This document shows positions 36,706-45,116 of a stretch of DNA of 64,000 nucleotides, piece after piece. The notes below the pieces were generated by a model. That model had not been told where the DNA came from, searched no databases, and worked only from the letters and a program-made list of their open reading frames with translations. The translations under genes and the position numbers were made by a program. Position 1 is the stretch's first letter; each line of letters starts with the position of its first letter. The stretch is taken from contig JADKCH010000001.1 in NCBI GenBank assembly GCA_016714685.1, positions 682,001-746,000 of the forward strand, read 5' to 3'. The stretch comes from Candidatus Geothrix odensensis. GTDB lineage: Bacteria > Acidobacteriota > Holophagae > Holophagales > Holophagaceae.

Positions 36706-37320
36706 TCAATCCTTTTCAACGCTGGGCTTGGCTGCCGCGGGTGCGGGCTTCTTCGCAGGCGGTTCAGCCGTAGGAGCGGGTTCGGGATTGTAGATGAATG
36801 CGCTGATGGTGCACTTGGCCGATGCGGGATAAACGCTTCGGTTATCGGTCTTCCGTGTGAACTCGATGTTGGAGATGTTGACGATTTTGTCGTAACCGGA
36901 GACCAGAGATGCGAACTGGCCGAACGAGTGGAACCCGACCCGGAACTCGAATTCCACCGGTTTCTCGGTGTAATAGGCATCCTTCCGCTCAGGCTTGAGG
37001 GAGAAGGACACCTGGTCGATGCCCGCATCGTCGGCGATCTTCTTGATGCGGTAGGGGATCTCGCCGTAGTCCGTCTCGGAGGGCATGATCTTGATCAGTT
37101 CCTCGATGCGCTTGTCCTGCTTGGCGACCTCTTCCCGGAGCTTCTCATAGCTCTGCTTCAGGAGTTTGCCTTTGTCCACATCGGCTTGGAGCGTCTTGTT
37201 CTCTGTGCGGATGGCCTCGAGATCGGTCCGTTTCCCGCCGAGCAGGAAGTAGACCAGCCCTGCCAGGACAATCCCGGCCAGCGCTCCCACACCAATCTGT
37301 TTCTGAAGTTGAGGGTTCAT
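36706..37320 (-). CDS. pilO: Pilus assembly protein PilO
   Basis: A 204-residue inner-membrane alignment-complex subunit that dimerises with PilN. A short cytoplasmic tail precedes a transmembrane helix (about 11-28), then a coiled coil (about 35-80; KTLQADVDKGKLLKQSYEKL) and a ferredoxin-like periplasmic domain (VEFEFRVGFHSFGQFASLV). A Pro/Ala tail (PTAEPPAKKPAPAAAKP) ends the protein. It lies eight bases after pilN and nine before pilP. Confidence 0.9.
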   Translation of the reverse strand: MNPQLQKQIGVGALAGIVLAGLVYFLLGGKRTDLEAIRTENKTLQADVDKGKLLKQSYEKLREEVAKQDKRIEELIKIMPSETDYGEIPYRIKKIADDAGIDQVSFSLKPERKDAYYTEKPVEFEFRVGFHSFGQFASLVSGYDKIVNISNIEFTRKTDNRSVYPASAKCTISAFIYNPEPAPTAEPPAKKPAPAAAKPSVEKD

Positions 37321-37328
37321 GGCCTACC

Positions 37329-37928
37329 TCAGACGGCGTTCTGGAGTTCGAAGGAGATGGTGAATTCGAATGCGCCGCTCGTACCCCGCTTGGCCCCGGG
37401 GTAATTGATCTTTTTGAACCACCGGGTTCGGGACTGCAGGTTCCCGTAGAAGGCATTGATGGACTCGAAGTTGCGACCCTCCCCCTCCACAGTGATGGTC
37501 ATACCCTTCTGACTCACCTTCTTGAACCAGACATCATCGGGAAGGCTGTTCGCCAATTCCTCCATGAAATGCACCGGCAGGGCCTGCTGGCGCTTCAAGG
37601 TGGTCATGACTTCTTCCTTCTTCTGGAGTGCATCCTTCTTCTCCCGGAACTTCTTCTCCAGGGCAATGAAGGGCTCGTACTGTTTCTTGTCACGCTCCAG
37701 TTCGGCTTTCTTCTTCTCTTCCCTGGTGAATTCACTGTTCAGCCAGAGGTAGTAGCCACCGCCAAGAGCCGAGAAGAGGAGCCCGACCACCACGCCGGCA
37801 ATGGGCAGGCTCGAGCGACTGCCGCCTTCGCCCGTGTAGACCTGGACAGGCTCGGCCGAGGCCTTTTCTCCGCCCTTCTTCGCCCCGGCCTGGGCCAGCG
37901 CATCACCGAGCAGGTTGATCTTGATCAT
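37329..37928 (-). CDS. pilN: Pilus assembly protein PilN
   Basis: A 199-residue inner-membrane protein. The N-terminal motif MIKINLLGD is the PilM-binding peptide typical of PilN. A linker precedes a transmembrane helix (about 42-62), then a long Lys/Glu coiled coil (about 70-115) and a ferredoxin-like periplasmic domain. Its ATG overlaps the pilM stop as ATGA. Confidence 0.92.
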   Translation of the reverse strand: MIKINLLGDALAQAGAKKGGEKASAEPVQVYTGEGGSRSSLPIAGVVVGLLFSALGGGYYLWLNSEFTREEKKKAELERDKKQYEPFIALEKKFREKKDALQKKEEVMTTLKRQQALPVHFMEELANSLPDDVWFKKVSQKGMTITVEGEGRNFESINAFYGNLQSRTRWFKKINYPGAKRGTSGAFEFTISFELQNAV

Positions 37929-39007
37929 CGGTCCCCCACTTGGCGCATGGCCAGTCCGACGACGACGGCGGCGGCGCCACCGATCTCACGGACCGTCACG
38001 GGATCCTCGGTGCGGCCATCGACCTCGATGAGTTGGAAAGGATTGAACCGGTCTACCGATACCCGGAGACGGTCGCTTAGCACGTCCAACAGACCATGGA
38101 TCATGGCGCCGCCACCACAGACCAGTACGCGATCCAGGCGGTCGACTTTGAAGCTGCTCTTGAAGAAGTCCAAGGTGCGGGTCAGTTCGTCGGCGAAGGC
38201 ATCAGACACCGCATTGATCGAGGGTTGGATCTCCTCCGGTTCCCGCCCTTCCGAAGCCTGGTTCCGCTTAAGGCGCTCGGCGGCCTCACGGCTCACACCC
38301 CAGTCCTCAGAGAGTTTCTCGGAATAGCGGCCGCTGCCCCAAGCCATGTCTCGCCAGAACACCGACTTACCCCCTACCATCATGGTGAGGTTGGTGAAGG
38401 TGGCCCCCATGTTCACCAGCGCGACAACTTCATCGCGTCCGCCACCCATGGTGTTGATCTCATAGGCGTTCTGGACAGCGAAAACATCCACGTCCACGAC
38501 CTTCGGGCTGCAGCCGGCCTGAGCAACGCAACTGACATAGGCCTCAAGCTTGTCCTTCCGACAGGCGACGAGGACCACATCCATGTTGCCTTCGCCGGCC
38601 CGTTCCTCGATCAGGTAGTAATCAAGCGCGTAGGAGTCCAACCCCTGCCCTGCGGGGAAAAAGCTCTCTGCCTCCCAGCGGACAGACTCGGCCAACTCAG
38701 CCTGGCTCATGAGGGGAAATGTCACTTTTTTGACCATCACCTGTTGGCCCGACACAGAAATGGCCACTTCCTTGGCTTTGATTTTCTGTTCTGCCAGGGC
38801 CTGACGGATAGCCGACGCCACAGCGTTGCTATCCATGATGTCCCCATCCACGATGGCGTCAGCAGGAAGCGCCACTTGCCCCAGTTTCTGGAGTCGGTAG
38901 CGGATGTTGCTTCCCTTCCCCATCTGTTGGAGCTCGCAGACTTTTACGGAGCTGGAGCCAATATCCAAGCCGACAAGACTTTTGGGTTTGCTTCCGAAAA
39001 GACCCAC
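37925..39007 (-). CDS. pilM: Pilus assembly ATPase-like protein PilM
   Basis: A 360-residue actin-like cytoplasmic protein that binds the PilN N-terminus and couples the alignment complex to the motor. The nucleotide-binding loop is GLDIGSSSVKVCEL, and SGQQVMVKKVTFPLM and LVNMGATFTNLTMM follow the family pattern, with RVLVCGGGAMIHGL late. The start is uncertain: the GTG at 39007 has GAGG six bases upstream, whereas the GTG at 39019 has none. A promoter lies upstream. Confidence 0.92.
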   Translation of the reverse strand: MGLFGSKPKSLVGLDIGSSSVKVCELQQMGKGSNIRYRLQKLGQVALPADAIVDGDIMDSNAVASAIRQALAEQKIKAKEVAISVSGQQVMVKKVTFPLMSQAELAESVRWEAESFFPAGQGLDSYALDYYLIEERAGEGNMDVVLVACRKDKLEAYVSCVAQAGCSPKVVDVDVFAVQNAYEINTMGGGRDEVVALVNMGATFTNLTMMVGGKSVFWRDMAWGSGRYSEKLSEDWGVSREAAERLKRNQASEGREPEEIQPSINAVSDAFADELTRTLDFFKSSFKVDRLDRVLVCGGGAMIHGLLDVLSDRLRVSVDRFNPFQLIEVDGRTEDPVTVREIGGAAAVVVGLAMRQVGDR

Positions 39008-39041
39008 CGGATGCCTCACTTGGAGAAATTAGGTAATGGAA

Positions 39042-39069
39042 AGAGTACCGCCAGAATGGATTAGGTCAA
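39042..39069 (-). promoter_or_regulatory. Sigma70-like promoter for pilMNOPQ
   Basis: On the minus strand TTGACC (39069-39064) and TACTCT (39047-39042) are spaced by 16 bases. The -10 box is about 35 bases upstream of the pilM GTG. The spacer and -35 box are good matches; the -10 box is weaker. Confidence 0.4.
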
Positions 39070-39086
39070 GGTTAACTATGCTTGCG

Positions 39087-39854
39087 CTAGGCTTCCTCGG
39101 GTTCCCAGCCCACCAGGACGGCGGTGATATTGTCCTCGCCTCCGTGCTCCCTGGCCGCTGAAATCAATGATTCAACAGCATGTTGGATGTCGTTGGATCG
39201 CTCCACGATGTCCCAGATCTGTTTGTCGCCGATCATTCCTGACAGGCCATCGGAGCAAAGCAAAAGTCGCTCCGATTTGGAAAGCTCCAAATTCTGCAGC
39301 TCCACATCCAGTTCTCCGCCATTGCCAAGGGCCTGGGTGATCACATTCCGGAACGGATGGACCCTGGCCTCGGAGGGTGTCAGGATGCCGTTCGCCACCT
39401 GCTCAGCCACCCAGCTGTGGTCGCGGGTCACCTGACGGATACCTTCCGGCCCGAGAACATAGGCCCGGCTATCCCCAACATGGGCGAGGGTGACCTTCGG
39501 TCCATGGAAAAGACCTGCAACCACCGTGGAGCCCATGGTTTCCCGTTCCGGATTGCGCCGAATGTCTTCGGCGATGGCCTGATCCGACAAGAGCAGAGCA
39601 ACCTTCAACCGGTTCCCGTCGTAGGTAATGGAGGGGTCGTACTCCACGGGCCAGGTTCGGTCCTTTTCAAGGGTCTCACCAACGAAGCGCGCCACAGTCT
39701 CAACCACGATCTGGCTGGCGACTTCACCAGCGGCATGGCCACCGAGACCATCCGCCACGATGAAGAGCCCCAGGTCCGGATCCGACAGGAAACTGTCCTC
39801 ATTGTGTTTCCGAACACATCCCACATCGGTGCAGCCCGCGGCGCGGATCCCCAT
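39087..39854 (-). CDS. PP2C-type serine/threonine phosphatase (second copy)
   Basis: A 255-residue single-domain PPM phosphatase. Motifs: VRKHNEDSFL, FIVADGLGGHAAGEVAS, TMGSTVVAGL, HVGDSRAYVL, LLLCSDGLSGMIGD and GGEDNITAVLV, all with the metal Asp residues kept. The ATG at 39854 has AAAGGG six bases upstream; the ATG at 39860 directly abuts that box. It is immediately downstream of the DnaJ-TPR gene and upstream of the pilus operon, so a link to pilus regulation is possible but unproven. Confidence 0.93.
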   Translation of the reverse strand: MGIRAAGCTDVGCVRKHNEDSFLSDPDLGLFIVADGLGGHAAGEVASQIVVETVARFVGETLEKDRTWPVEYDPSITYDGNRLKVALLLSDQAIAEDIRRNPERETMGSTVVAGLFHGPKVTLAHVGDSRAYVLGPEGIRQVTRDHSWVAEQVANGILTPSEARVHPFRNVITQALGNGGELDVELQNLELSKSERLLLCSDGLSGMIGDKQIWDIVERSNDIQHAVESLISAAREHGGEDNITAVLVGWEPEEA

Positions 39855-39856
39855 GA

Positions 39857-40588
39857 TCATCCCTTTCCCGTCAGTCGGCCCCACAAGTCCCTGAGTTGAT
39901 CGAGGAGTCCCGCCGGCGGCAGAGGTTCCTTGACCTTCTGCCCTGAGGAGGAACTCCCCTTGGTCCCATGGCCACCCCTCGACCCCCTTGGGACAGGTGT
40001 GCGCAGCTTCGGATGGTTGGGCGAGATCTCGCGAGCCGCTTGGAGGTGACGCTGCGCACGGGCACCCATCCCCAGGGTCTGGAAATGGTTGGCCAGTCGG
40101 ATGTGGCTGTCCACGTCGCGAGGGGCGAGGCGCACAGCATTCTCAAGGGCCTTCACCACGGCTCGCAGGTCCCCCCCCTCCTTCTCGAGGATGGAGGCGA
40201 GCAGTGAATGGTAATGGGCCTTCTCCTCATCCAATCGGATGGCGTAGTGGATGAGGGCTCTGGCCTGGTCGTTATTCCCTTCCTCGAAAGCAGCCTTCGC
40301 CATGGAGGCCCAATCCTCGGCAGTACGCTCCTGGGCTGATTCTGGTTCCCTTTCGGTGGCGTTCGGAGACTGCGTCTTCGGCATCTGCTGCTGCAGCGTG
40401 AGCCGCTTGGCCGGATCCTTGAGAATGCTGAAGGCCTCGGCCAACTCCCGGAACTTCGACTCGGCCTCCTCCTTCTCGGCGCCCGTGTAGCGGTCCGGAT
40501 GCCAGCGCTTGGCGAGCCGATGGTACGCGGCCTTGATGTCCTCAGGCGAGGCATCGGGTGGAATTTCCAGGACATTGAAGGGATTCAT
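39857..40588 (-). CDS. J-domain protein with TPR-like repeats
   Basis: A 243-residue cytosolic protein. The J domain (about 1-65) has the HPD motif within KRWHPDRY, so it can stimulate DnaK. After a Gln/Pro/Glu linker, helices at about 90-200 (DWASMAKAAFEEGNNDQARALIHYAIRL and HIRLANHFQTLGMGARAQRHLQ parts) form TPR-like pairs for partner binding. The C-terminus is basic and Gly/Ser-rich. It is two bases from the PP2C gene. Confidence 0.85.
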   Translation of the reverse strand: MNPFNVLEIPPDASPEDIKAAYHRLAKRWHPDRYTGAEKEEAESKFRELAEAFSILKDPAKRLTLQQQMPKTQSPNATEREPESAQERTAEDWASMAKAAFEEGNNDQARALIHYAIRLDEEKAHYHSLLASILEKEGGDLRAVVKALENAVRLAPRDVDSHIRLANHFQTLGMGARAQRHLQAAREISPNHPKLRTPVPRGSRGGHGTKGSSSSGQKVKEPLPPAGLLDQLRDLWGRLTGKG

Positions 40589-40786
40589 GTGTTTCCAGGG
40601 AGGCCAGCCACCGGCGAGTCGAACGGGATGGAAGGACAGGGCTTGAGCAGAGGATGGTAGCCTATTTCCATCCAGAACGCAGTTCCTGAGCTTCAGAACG
40701 GGGGCGATTCCCCTCGGGAGGTGGCTTCACCAGGCTGGCAGTGCCCCAGGCTCGATGGCACAGTAGAAGGCTCTGGAGGCGCAGGC

Positions 40787-42241
40787 ATGGCGGTGGGCAC
40801 GGCGGTGGATTGGCGCGAAGGCCTCGATGCCGGCGATGTGTCCTCCGAAGCCCTGGTCCGGGGTGCCTTCGAACGCATCCGCAGCCTGGATTCCCACTTT
40901 CACGCGATCCTGGCCGTGGACGAGGAGCGCAGCCTCCGGCTGGCCCAGGCCGCCGATGCGCGACTGCGGTCCGGAGAACGCTCTCCTGTGCTGGGCCTGC
41001 CCATCGTACTCAAGGACAACCTGAACTGGGCGGGCCTGCCGGTCTCCTGCGGCTCCCAGGTGCTCGGTGGATATCAGGCCCCGTACGATGCGACCGTCGT
41101 GGCTCGCCTCGTCCAGGCCGGGGCGATCCCCGTGGCCAAGGCCAACATGGACGAGTTCGCCATGGGTTCCAGCGGTGAATTCAGTGCCTTCGACCCCGCC
41201 CGCAATCCCTGGGACACGACTCTGGTCCCCGGGGGCAGCAGCAGTGGTTCCGTGGTGGCCGTCGCCGCAGGCTACGCGCCCCTGGCTCTCGGAAGCGATA
41301 CGGGCGGATCCGTGCGCCTGCCGGCCAGCTTCTGCAATGTCACCGCCCTTCGCCCAACCTATGGCGTCCTCAGCCGCTTCGGCTTGACGGCCATGGCTTC
41401 CAGTCTGGACCAGGTCGGCCCCATCGCCGCGACCGCCGCGGATGTGGCCCTGGCCCTGGGCGTCATGGCCGGCCGGGACCCCCTGGACAGCACCTCCTCA
41501 GACCTTCCCGGCGCAGAGCGCCTGGGTTCCTTGCGAGCAAAGGACCTCAAGGGGCTGCGCATCGGCCTTCCCCGCGAGTACTTCGGCGGAGGCCTCGAGC
41601 GGGGCGTACGCAGCCTCCTGGAAGAGGCCCTCCGCGTGTTCACCGACCAGGGCGCTGAACTCCGGGAAGTCAGCCTTCCCCACACGCGCTACGCCATCGA
41701 CGCCTACTACCTGATCTGCACCAGCGAAGTCTCCAGCAACCTCAGCCGCTTCGATGGGGTCCGCTACGGGCATCGCGCCAAGAGGGGAAACCTGCCGGCA
41801 ATGATCGCCGAGACCCGTGATGAAGGTCTGGGCGCCGAGGTCAAACGCCGCATCCTGCTTGGGACCTTCTGCCTTTCCAAGGGGTATTACGAGGCCTTCT
41901 ACCTCAAGGCGATGAAGGCCCGGACCCTCATCGCCAGGGATTTCGAACAGGTCTTCGAGTCCGTGGACGTGCTCGCCACCCCGGTCAGCCCGGGGGTGGC
42001 CTTCCCCTTCGGAGCCAAGACCACCGACCCCATGGCCATGTACCTGGCCGACACTTTTACGGTGACCGCCCCCCTGGCCGGACTCCCCTGCCTATCCATG
42101 CCCGCGGGGTTCATCGCAGGACTGCCGGCCGGCATCCAACTCATCGGGCCCGCTTTCTCGGATGTCATGCTGCTTGAGGCGGCCCATGCCTTCCAGCAGC
42201 TCACCACCCACCACCTTGAGACCCCTCCCCTTTCCGCATAG
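40787..42241 (+). CDS. gatA: Asp/Glu-tRNA amidotransferase subunit A
   Basis: The 484-residue amidase subunit of GatCAB, which converts misacylated Asp-tRNA-Asn or Glu-tRNA-Gln. The catalytic triad region is complete: Lys76 in VLKDN, the cis-Ser loop GGSSSGS (about 149-155) and the nucleophile Ser175 in SDTGGSVRLPAS. Near the end, GLPAGIQLIGPAF fits. GGAGGC lies seven bases before the ATG; an upstream ATG at 40721 lacks such a site. gatB and gatC are not adjacent. It is followed after nine bases by an E2 gene, an unusual pairing. Confidence 0.92.
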   Translation: MAVGTAVDWREGLDAGDVSSEALVRGAFERIRSLDSHFHAILAVDEERSLRLAQAADARLRSGERSPVLGLPIVLKDNLNWAGLPVSCGSQVLGGYQAPYDATVVARLVQAGAIPVAKANMDEFAMGSSGEFSAFDPARNPWDTTLVPGGSSSGSVVAVAAGYAPLALGSDTGGSVRLPASFCNVTALRPTYGVLSRFGLTAMASSLDQVGPIAATAADVALALGVMAGRDPLDSTSSDLPGAERLGSLRAKDLKGLRIGLPREYFGGGLERGVRSLLEEALRVFTDQGAELREVSLPHTRYAIDAYYLICTSEVSSNLSRFDGVRYGHRAKRGNLPAMIAETRDEGLGAEVKRRILLGTFCLSKGYYEAFYLKAMKARTLIARDFEQVFESVDVLATPVSPGVAFPFGAKTTDPMAMYLADTFTVTAPLAGLPCLSMPAGFIAGLPAGIQLIGPAFSDVMLLEAAHAFQQLTTHHLETPPLSA

Positions 42242-42250
42242 GAGCGAACC

Positions 42251-43579
42251 ATGGCCTTTGACGTCGTCATGCCCCAGATGGGCGAGAGCATCGCCGAAGC
42301 CACCGTGCTGAAGTGGCACAAGCAGGTGGGCGAGACGATCGCCAAGGACGACACCCTCTACGAGATCAGCACGGACAAGGTGGATGCGGAGATCCCTGCT
42401 CCCGCCGCCGGCACCTTGCTAGAAATCCTCGTGGACGTGAACATCACCGTTCCCGTGGGCACCGTGGTCGCCCGCATCGGCGATGCCTCAGAGAAGCCCA
42501 CGGGGGCTCCGACCTCACTCCCCGCCGCCACCCCCGTAGAGCAGGTGGCAGCCGCCGCCATCATCCAGGCCCCCGTGGAGGATGACAACAGCCTCGAGGG
42601 CCGCCTGAGATCCAAGAGCAGCCCCCTGGTCCGCGAGATGGCCAAGCAGCACGGGGTGGACCTAGCGAAGGTGCAGGGGACCGGCCAGGCCGGCCGGGTC
42701 ACCAAGGAGGACCTGGAGGCCTTCCTCGCGAAGGCGCCTGCGGCAACGGCTCCGGCTCAGTCCATCGCCCCCGCCCTGCCGGCGGTGCACGATCCTTCCG
42801 CGCCGACCATGGGGATCACCCCCGCCCTGGCCGTCCCCCCCGCTCCCGCGGCCCCTGCCTTCGCGCCAGGCGAGCGGGTCAAGGTCGAGCCCATGAGCCG
42901 CATGCGGAAGATCATCGCCGATGGCATGGTGGCCAGCAAGCGCACCTCGGCCCACGTCTACACGGTCTTCGAGATCGACATGACCCACGTGGCCCAGCTG
43001 CGCAACAAGCACAAGCAGGCCTTCGAATCCCAGTTCGGCACCAAGCTAAGCTTCCTGCCCTTCGTGATGATGGCCGCCTGCAAGGCGCTGCGCGCCTATC
43101 CCGTGGCCAACGCCTCCGTGGACGGCGACAACATCGTCTACAAGCAGGACATCAACCTGGGCATCGCCGTGAGCCTGGATTGGGGCCTCATCGTGCCCGT
43201 GGTGAAGAACGCCGACATGATGAACCTCGGCGGACTGGCCCGCAGCCTCAACGACCTGGCCGAGCGCGCCCGCACCAAGCAGCTGAAGCCCGACGAGATC
43301 AGCGGCGGCACCTTCACCATCACCAACCCCGGCGTCTATGGCGACACCTTCGGTCTGCCCATCATCAACCAGCCCCAGGTGGCCATTCAGGGCGTGGGCG
43401 CCATCGTGAAGCGTCCCGTGGTCATCACCGGCCCCGATGGGACCGACTTCATCGCCATCCGCCAGATGATGTTCAGCAGCCTCGGCTTCGACCACCGGAT
43501 CATCGACGGGGCCACAGGCGACCTCTTCATGGCGTTTGTTAAGAAGGAGCTGGAGACTTCGACCTTCGGGTTGGAGTAG
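42251..43579 (+). CDS. 2-oxo acid dehydrogenase E2 (dihydrolipoyl acyltransferase)
   Basis: A 442-residue acyltransferase of a 2-oxo acid dehydrogenase complex. One lipoyl domain (about 1-78) carries Lys43 in STDKVDAE. A Pro/Ala linker, a peripheral subunit-binding domain (about 120-155; PLVREMAKQHGVDLAKVQGTG) and the catalytic domain follow. The active site DHRIIDGA places His415 and Asp419. E1 and E3 are not in the window, so whether it serves pyruvate, 2-oxoglutarate or branched-chain oxo acids is open. Confidence 0.92.
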   Translation: MAFDVVMPQMGESIAEATVLKWHKQVGETIAKDDTLYEISTDKVDAEIPAPAAGTLLEILVDVNITVPVGTVVARIGDASEKPTGAPTSLPAATPVEQVAAAAIIQAPVEDDNSLEGRLRSKSSPLVREMAKQHGVDLAKVQGTGQAGRVTKEDLEAFLAKAPAATAPAQSIAPALPAVHDPSAPTMGITPALAVPPAPAAPAFAPGERVKVEPMSRMRKIIADGMVASKRTSAHVYTVFEIDMTHVAQLRNKHKQAFESQFGTKLSFLPFVMMAACKALRAYPVANASVDGDNIVYKQDINLGIAVSLDWGLIVPVVKNADMMNLGGLARSLNDLAERARTKQLKPDEISGGTFTITNPGVYGDTFGLPIINQPQVAIQGVGAIVKRPVVITGPDGTDFIAIRQMMFSSLGFDHRIIDGATGDLFMAFVKKELETSTFGLE

Positions 43580-43650
43580 GACACAAGGCTCTCCACTAAT
43601 GCTCGAAGGAGAGGTCTCGCGTCTCTCCCCCGCCAGGGGGTGATACTGAG

Positions 43651-43689
43651 AAGAAGGACCTGGAGACTTCGACCTTCGGCCTTGAATAG
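43651..43689 (+). pseudogene. Remnant copy of the E2 gene 3' end
   Basis: The 39 bases repeat the last 12 codons and stop of the E2 gene (43541-43579) with five substitutions. The readable translation is KKDLETSTFGLE and stop, against KKELETSTFGLE. The copy lies 110 bases downstream and has no matching upstream reading. It appears to be the end of a lost or truncated paralogue, since four of the five changes are synonymous. Confidence 0.6.
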
Positions 43690-43706
43690 CCGCCAGAGGC
43701 GGCCCC

Positions 43707-43740
43707 AGCAAAACGGCGGCCTTCCGGTCGCCGTTTTGCT
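43707..43740. terminator. Terminator between E2 and dnaB
   Basis: A perfect 12-bp stem (43707-43718 with 43729-43740) closing a 10-base loop; the outer arms carry AAAA and TTTT. It serves the plus-strand E2 and perhaps the convergent dnaB, whose stop codon lies in the right arm. Confidence 0.75.
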
Positions 43741-45103
43741 AGTACGTCTCCCGCACCATCTCTCGGTACATGGCGAATTCTCCCTGGAAATGCAGCTGGA
43801 TGATGGCGGTGGGGCCGTTGCGGTGCTTGGCGACGATGAGCTCCGCCGATGGATCCGGTTCCTCCGTGGCCGAGGGCATCATCTTCCGGTGGATGAAGGC
43901 CACCATGTCGGCGTCCTGTTCGATGGCACCGGAATCCCGGAGGTCGCTGAGCTGGGGACGGCCGCCCGTCCGGTGCTCGACTTCACGGTTCAGCTGGGAG
44001 AGCACCACCACGGGAATGCCGAAATCCTTGGCCATGAGCTTGAGGCCACGGCTGATTTCACCGATGCGCACGGCCTCGTTCTGCTTGGCACCGCGGCTCC
44101 CCTCGGGGCTGCTGAGCAGCTGCAGGTAGTCGATGATGACGAACTCCACCCGCCGGTTGCTCTGGCTGCCCTGCTTCACGATCATGTTCTGGATCTGGGG
44201 CACCGTGATCGAGGCCCGATCACAGATGAACAGCGGCATCTGGATGAGCTCGTCCCGGGCCTTCATCACGTCGTTCATGCGGCCTGTGGCGCGGCCAGAT
44301 TGCAGATCCTTCATGTTCGTCTGGCTCTTGGCGGCGAGCAGGCGCATGAAGACCTCCTCGTGGCTCATCTCCAGGCTGAAGAAGGCACCGCAATGCCCCG
44401 GGCGTGCATCCCTCTCCTGGGCGGCCCGCAGGATCCAGTTCAAGGCCAGTGCCGTCTTGCCGATGCCGGGACGGGCCGCGAGTACGATGAGGTTCCCCGG
44501 CTGAAAGCCCTGGGTCAGCTCATCGAACCGGCTGAAACCGACACGAACGCCAGGAGACAGGCGCCCTTCCATCCGGTCCGAGAGGCGCTCCATGGTGTCA
44601 TCGGCGACGGCCTGGATGCTGAGGAGGCCCCGGGCCTTGGCATCGCCTTGGGCCAGGTGGAAGAGGCTCTGGGCCGTCTGATCGACCAGCACTTCCGGCG
44701 CCTCGTCCTCCTCGGCGGCCTGACGCACCAACTGGGCCCCCAGGTGCACCAGCCGGCGCAGCTTGGCCTTGCGACGGATCACGTCCGCCAGGACCTGGGG
44801 CCGCTCCACGTCCTCGCCCGCCAGGAGTTCCACCAGCCCGGGATAGCCGCCCACCTTGTTCAGGCTGTCGTCCTGGTCCAGGGCATCCTTCAGGGTGAGG
44901 GAGTTGACCTCAACCTGCGCCTCGATGAGGGTTTTCAGGGCCCGGAATACCGACCGGTGGGCCGGGTGGACAAAGTCCTCCTCGGCCAGAGTGAACACCG
45001 CCTCGCTGGCCGCGAAGCCGGCCCCGGGCGCACAGCAGGTGGCCAGGAAGGACCGTTCCGCGTCGATATCCTCCGGAAGCCGTTCCGGCAGCCAGTCCGC
45101 CAT
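43739..45103 (-). CDS. dnaB: Replicative DNA helicase DnaB
   Basis: A 454-residue hexameric helicase at the replication fork. The N-terminal domain (about 10-110, DIDAERSFLATCC, HRSVFRAL) binds primase. The RecA-like C-terminal domain has Walker A ARPGIGKT (about 210-217), FFSLEMSHEEVFMRLLAA, VIIDYLQLL and SQLNREVEHRTGGRPQLSDLR. The ATG at 45103 has GGGAG five bases upstream. No intein is present. Confidence 0.96.
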   Translation of the reverse strand: MADWLPERLPEDIDAERSFLATCCAPGAGFAASEAVFTLAEEDFVHPAHRSVFRALKTLIEAQVEVNSLTLKDALDQDDSLNKVGGYPGLVELLAGEDVERPQVLADVIRRKAKLRRLVHLGAQLVRQAAEEDEAPEVLVDQTAQSLFHLAQGDAKARGLLSIQAVADDTMERLSDRMEGRLSPGVRVGFSRFDELTQGFQPGNLIVLAARPGIGKTALALNWILRAAQERDARPGHCGAFFSLEMSHEEVFMRLLAAKSQTNMKDLQSGRATGRMNDVMKARDELIQMPLFICDRASITVPQIQNMIVKQGSQSNRRVEFVIIDYLQLLSSPEGSRGAKQNEAVRIGEISRGLKLMAKDFGIPVVVLSQLNREVEHRTGGRPQLSDLRDSGAIEQDADMVAFIHRKMMPSATEEPDPSAELIVAKHRNGPTAIIQLHFQGEFAMYREMVRETY

Positions 45104-45116
45104 CACCACTCCCGAT

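Noticed and set aside
36706..39007. Frameshift or broken pilus gene
   Set aside because: pilM, pilN and pilO all read through with normal lengths and tight overlaps.
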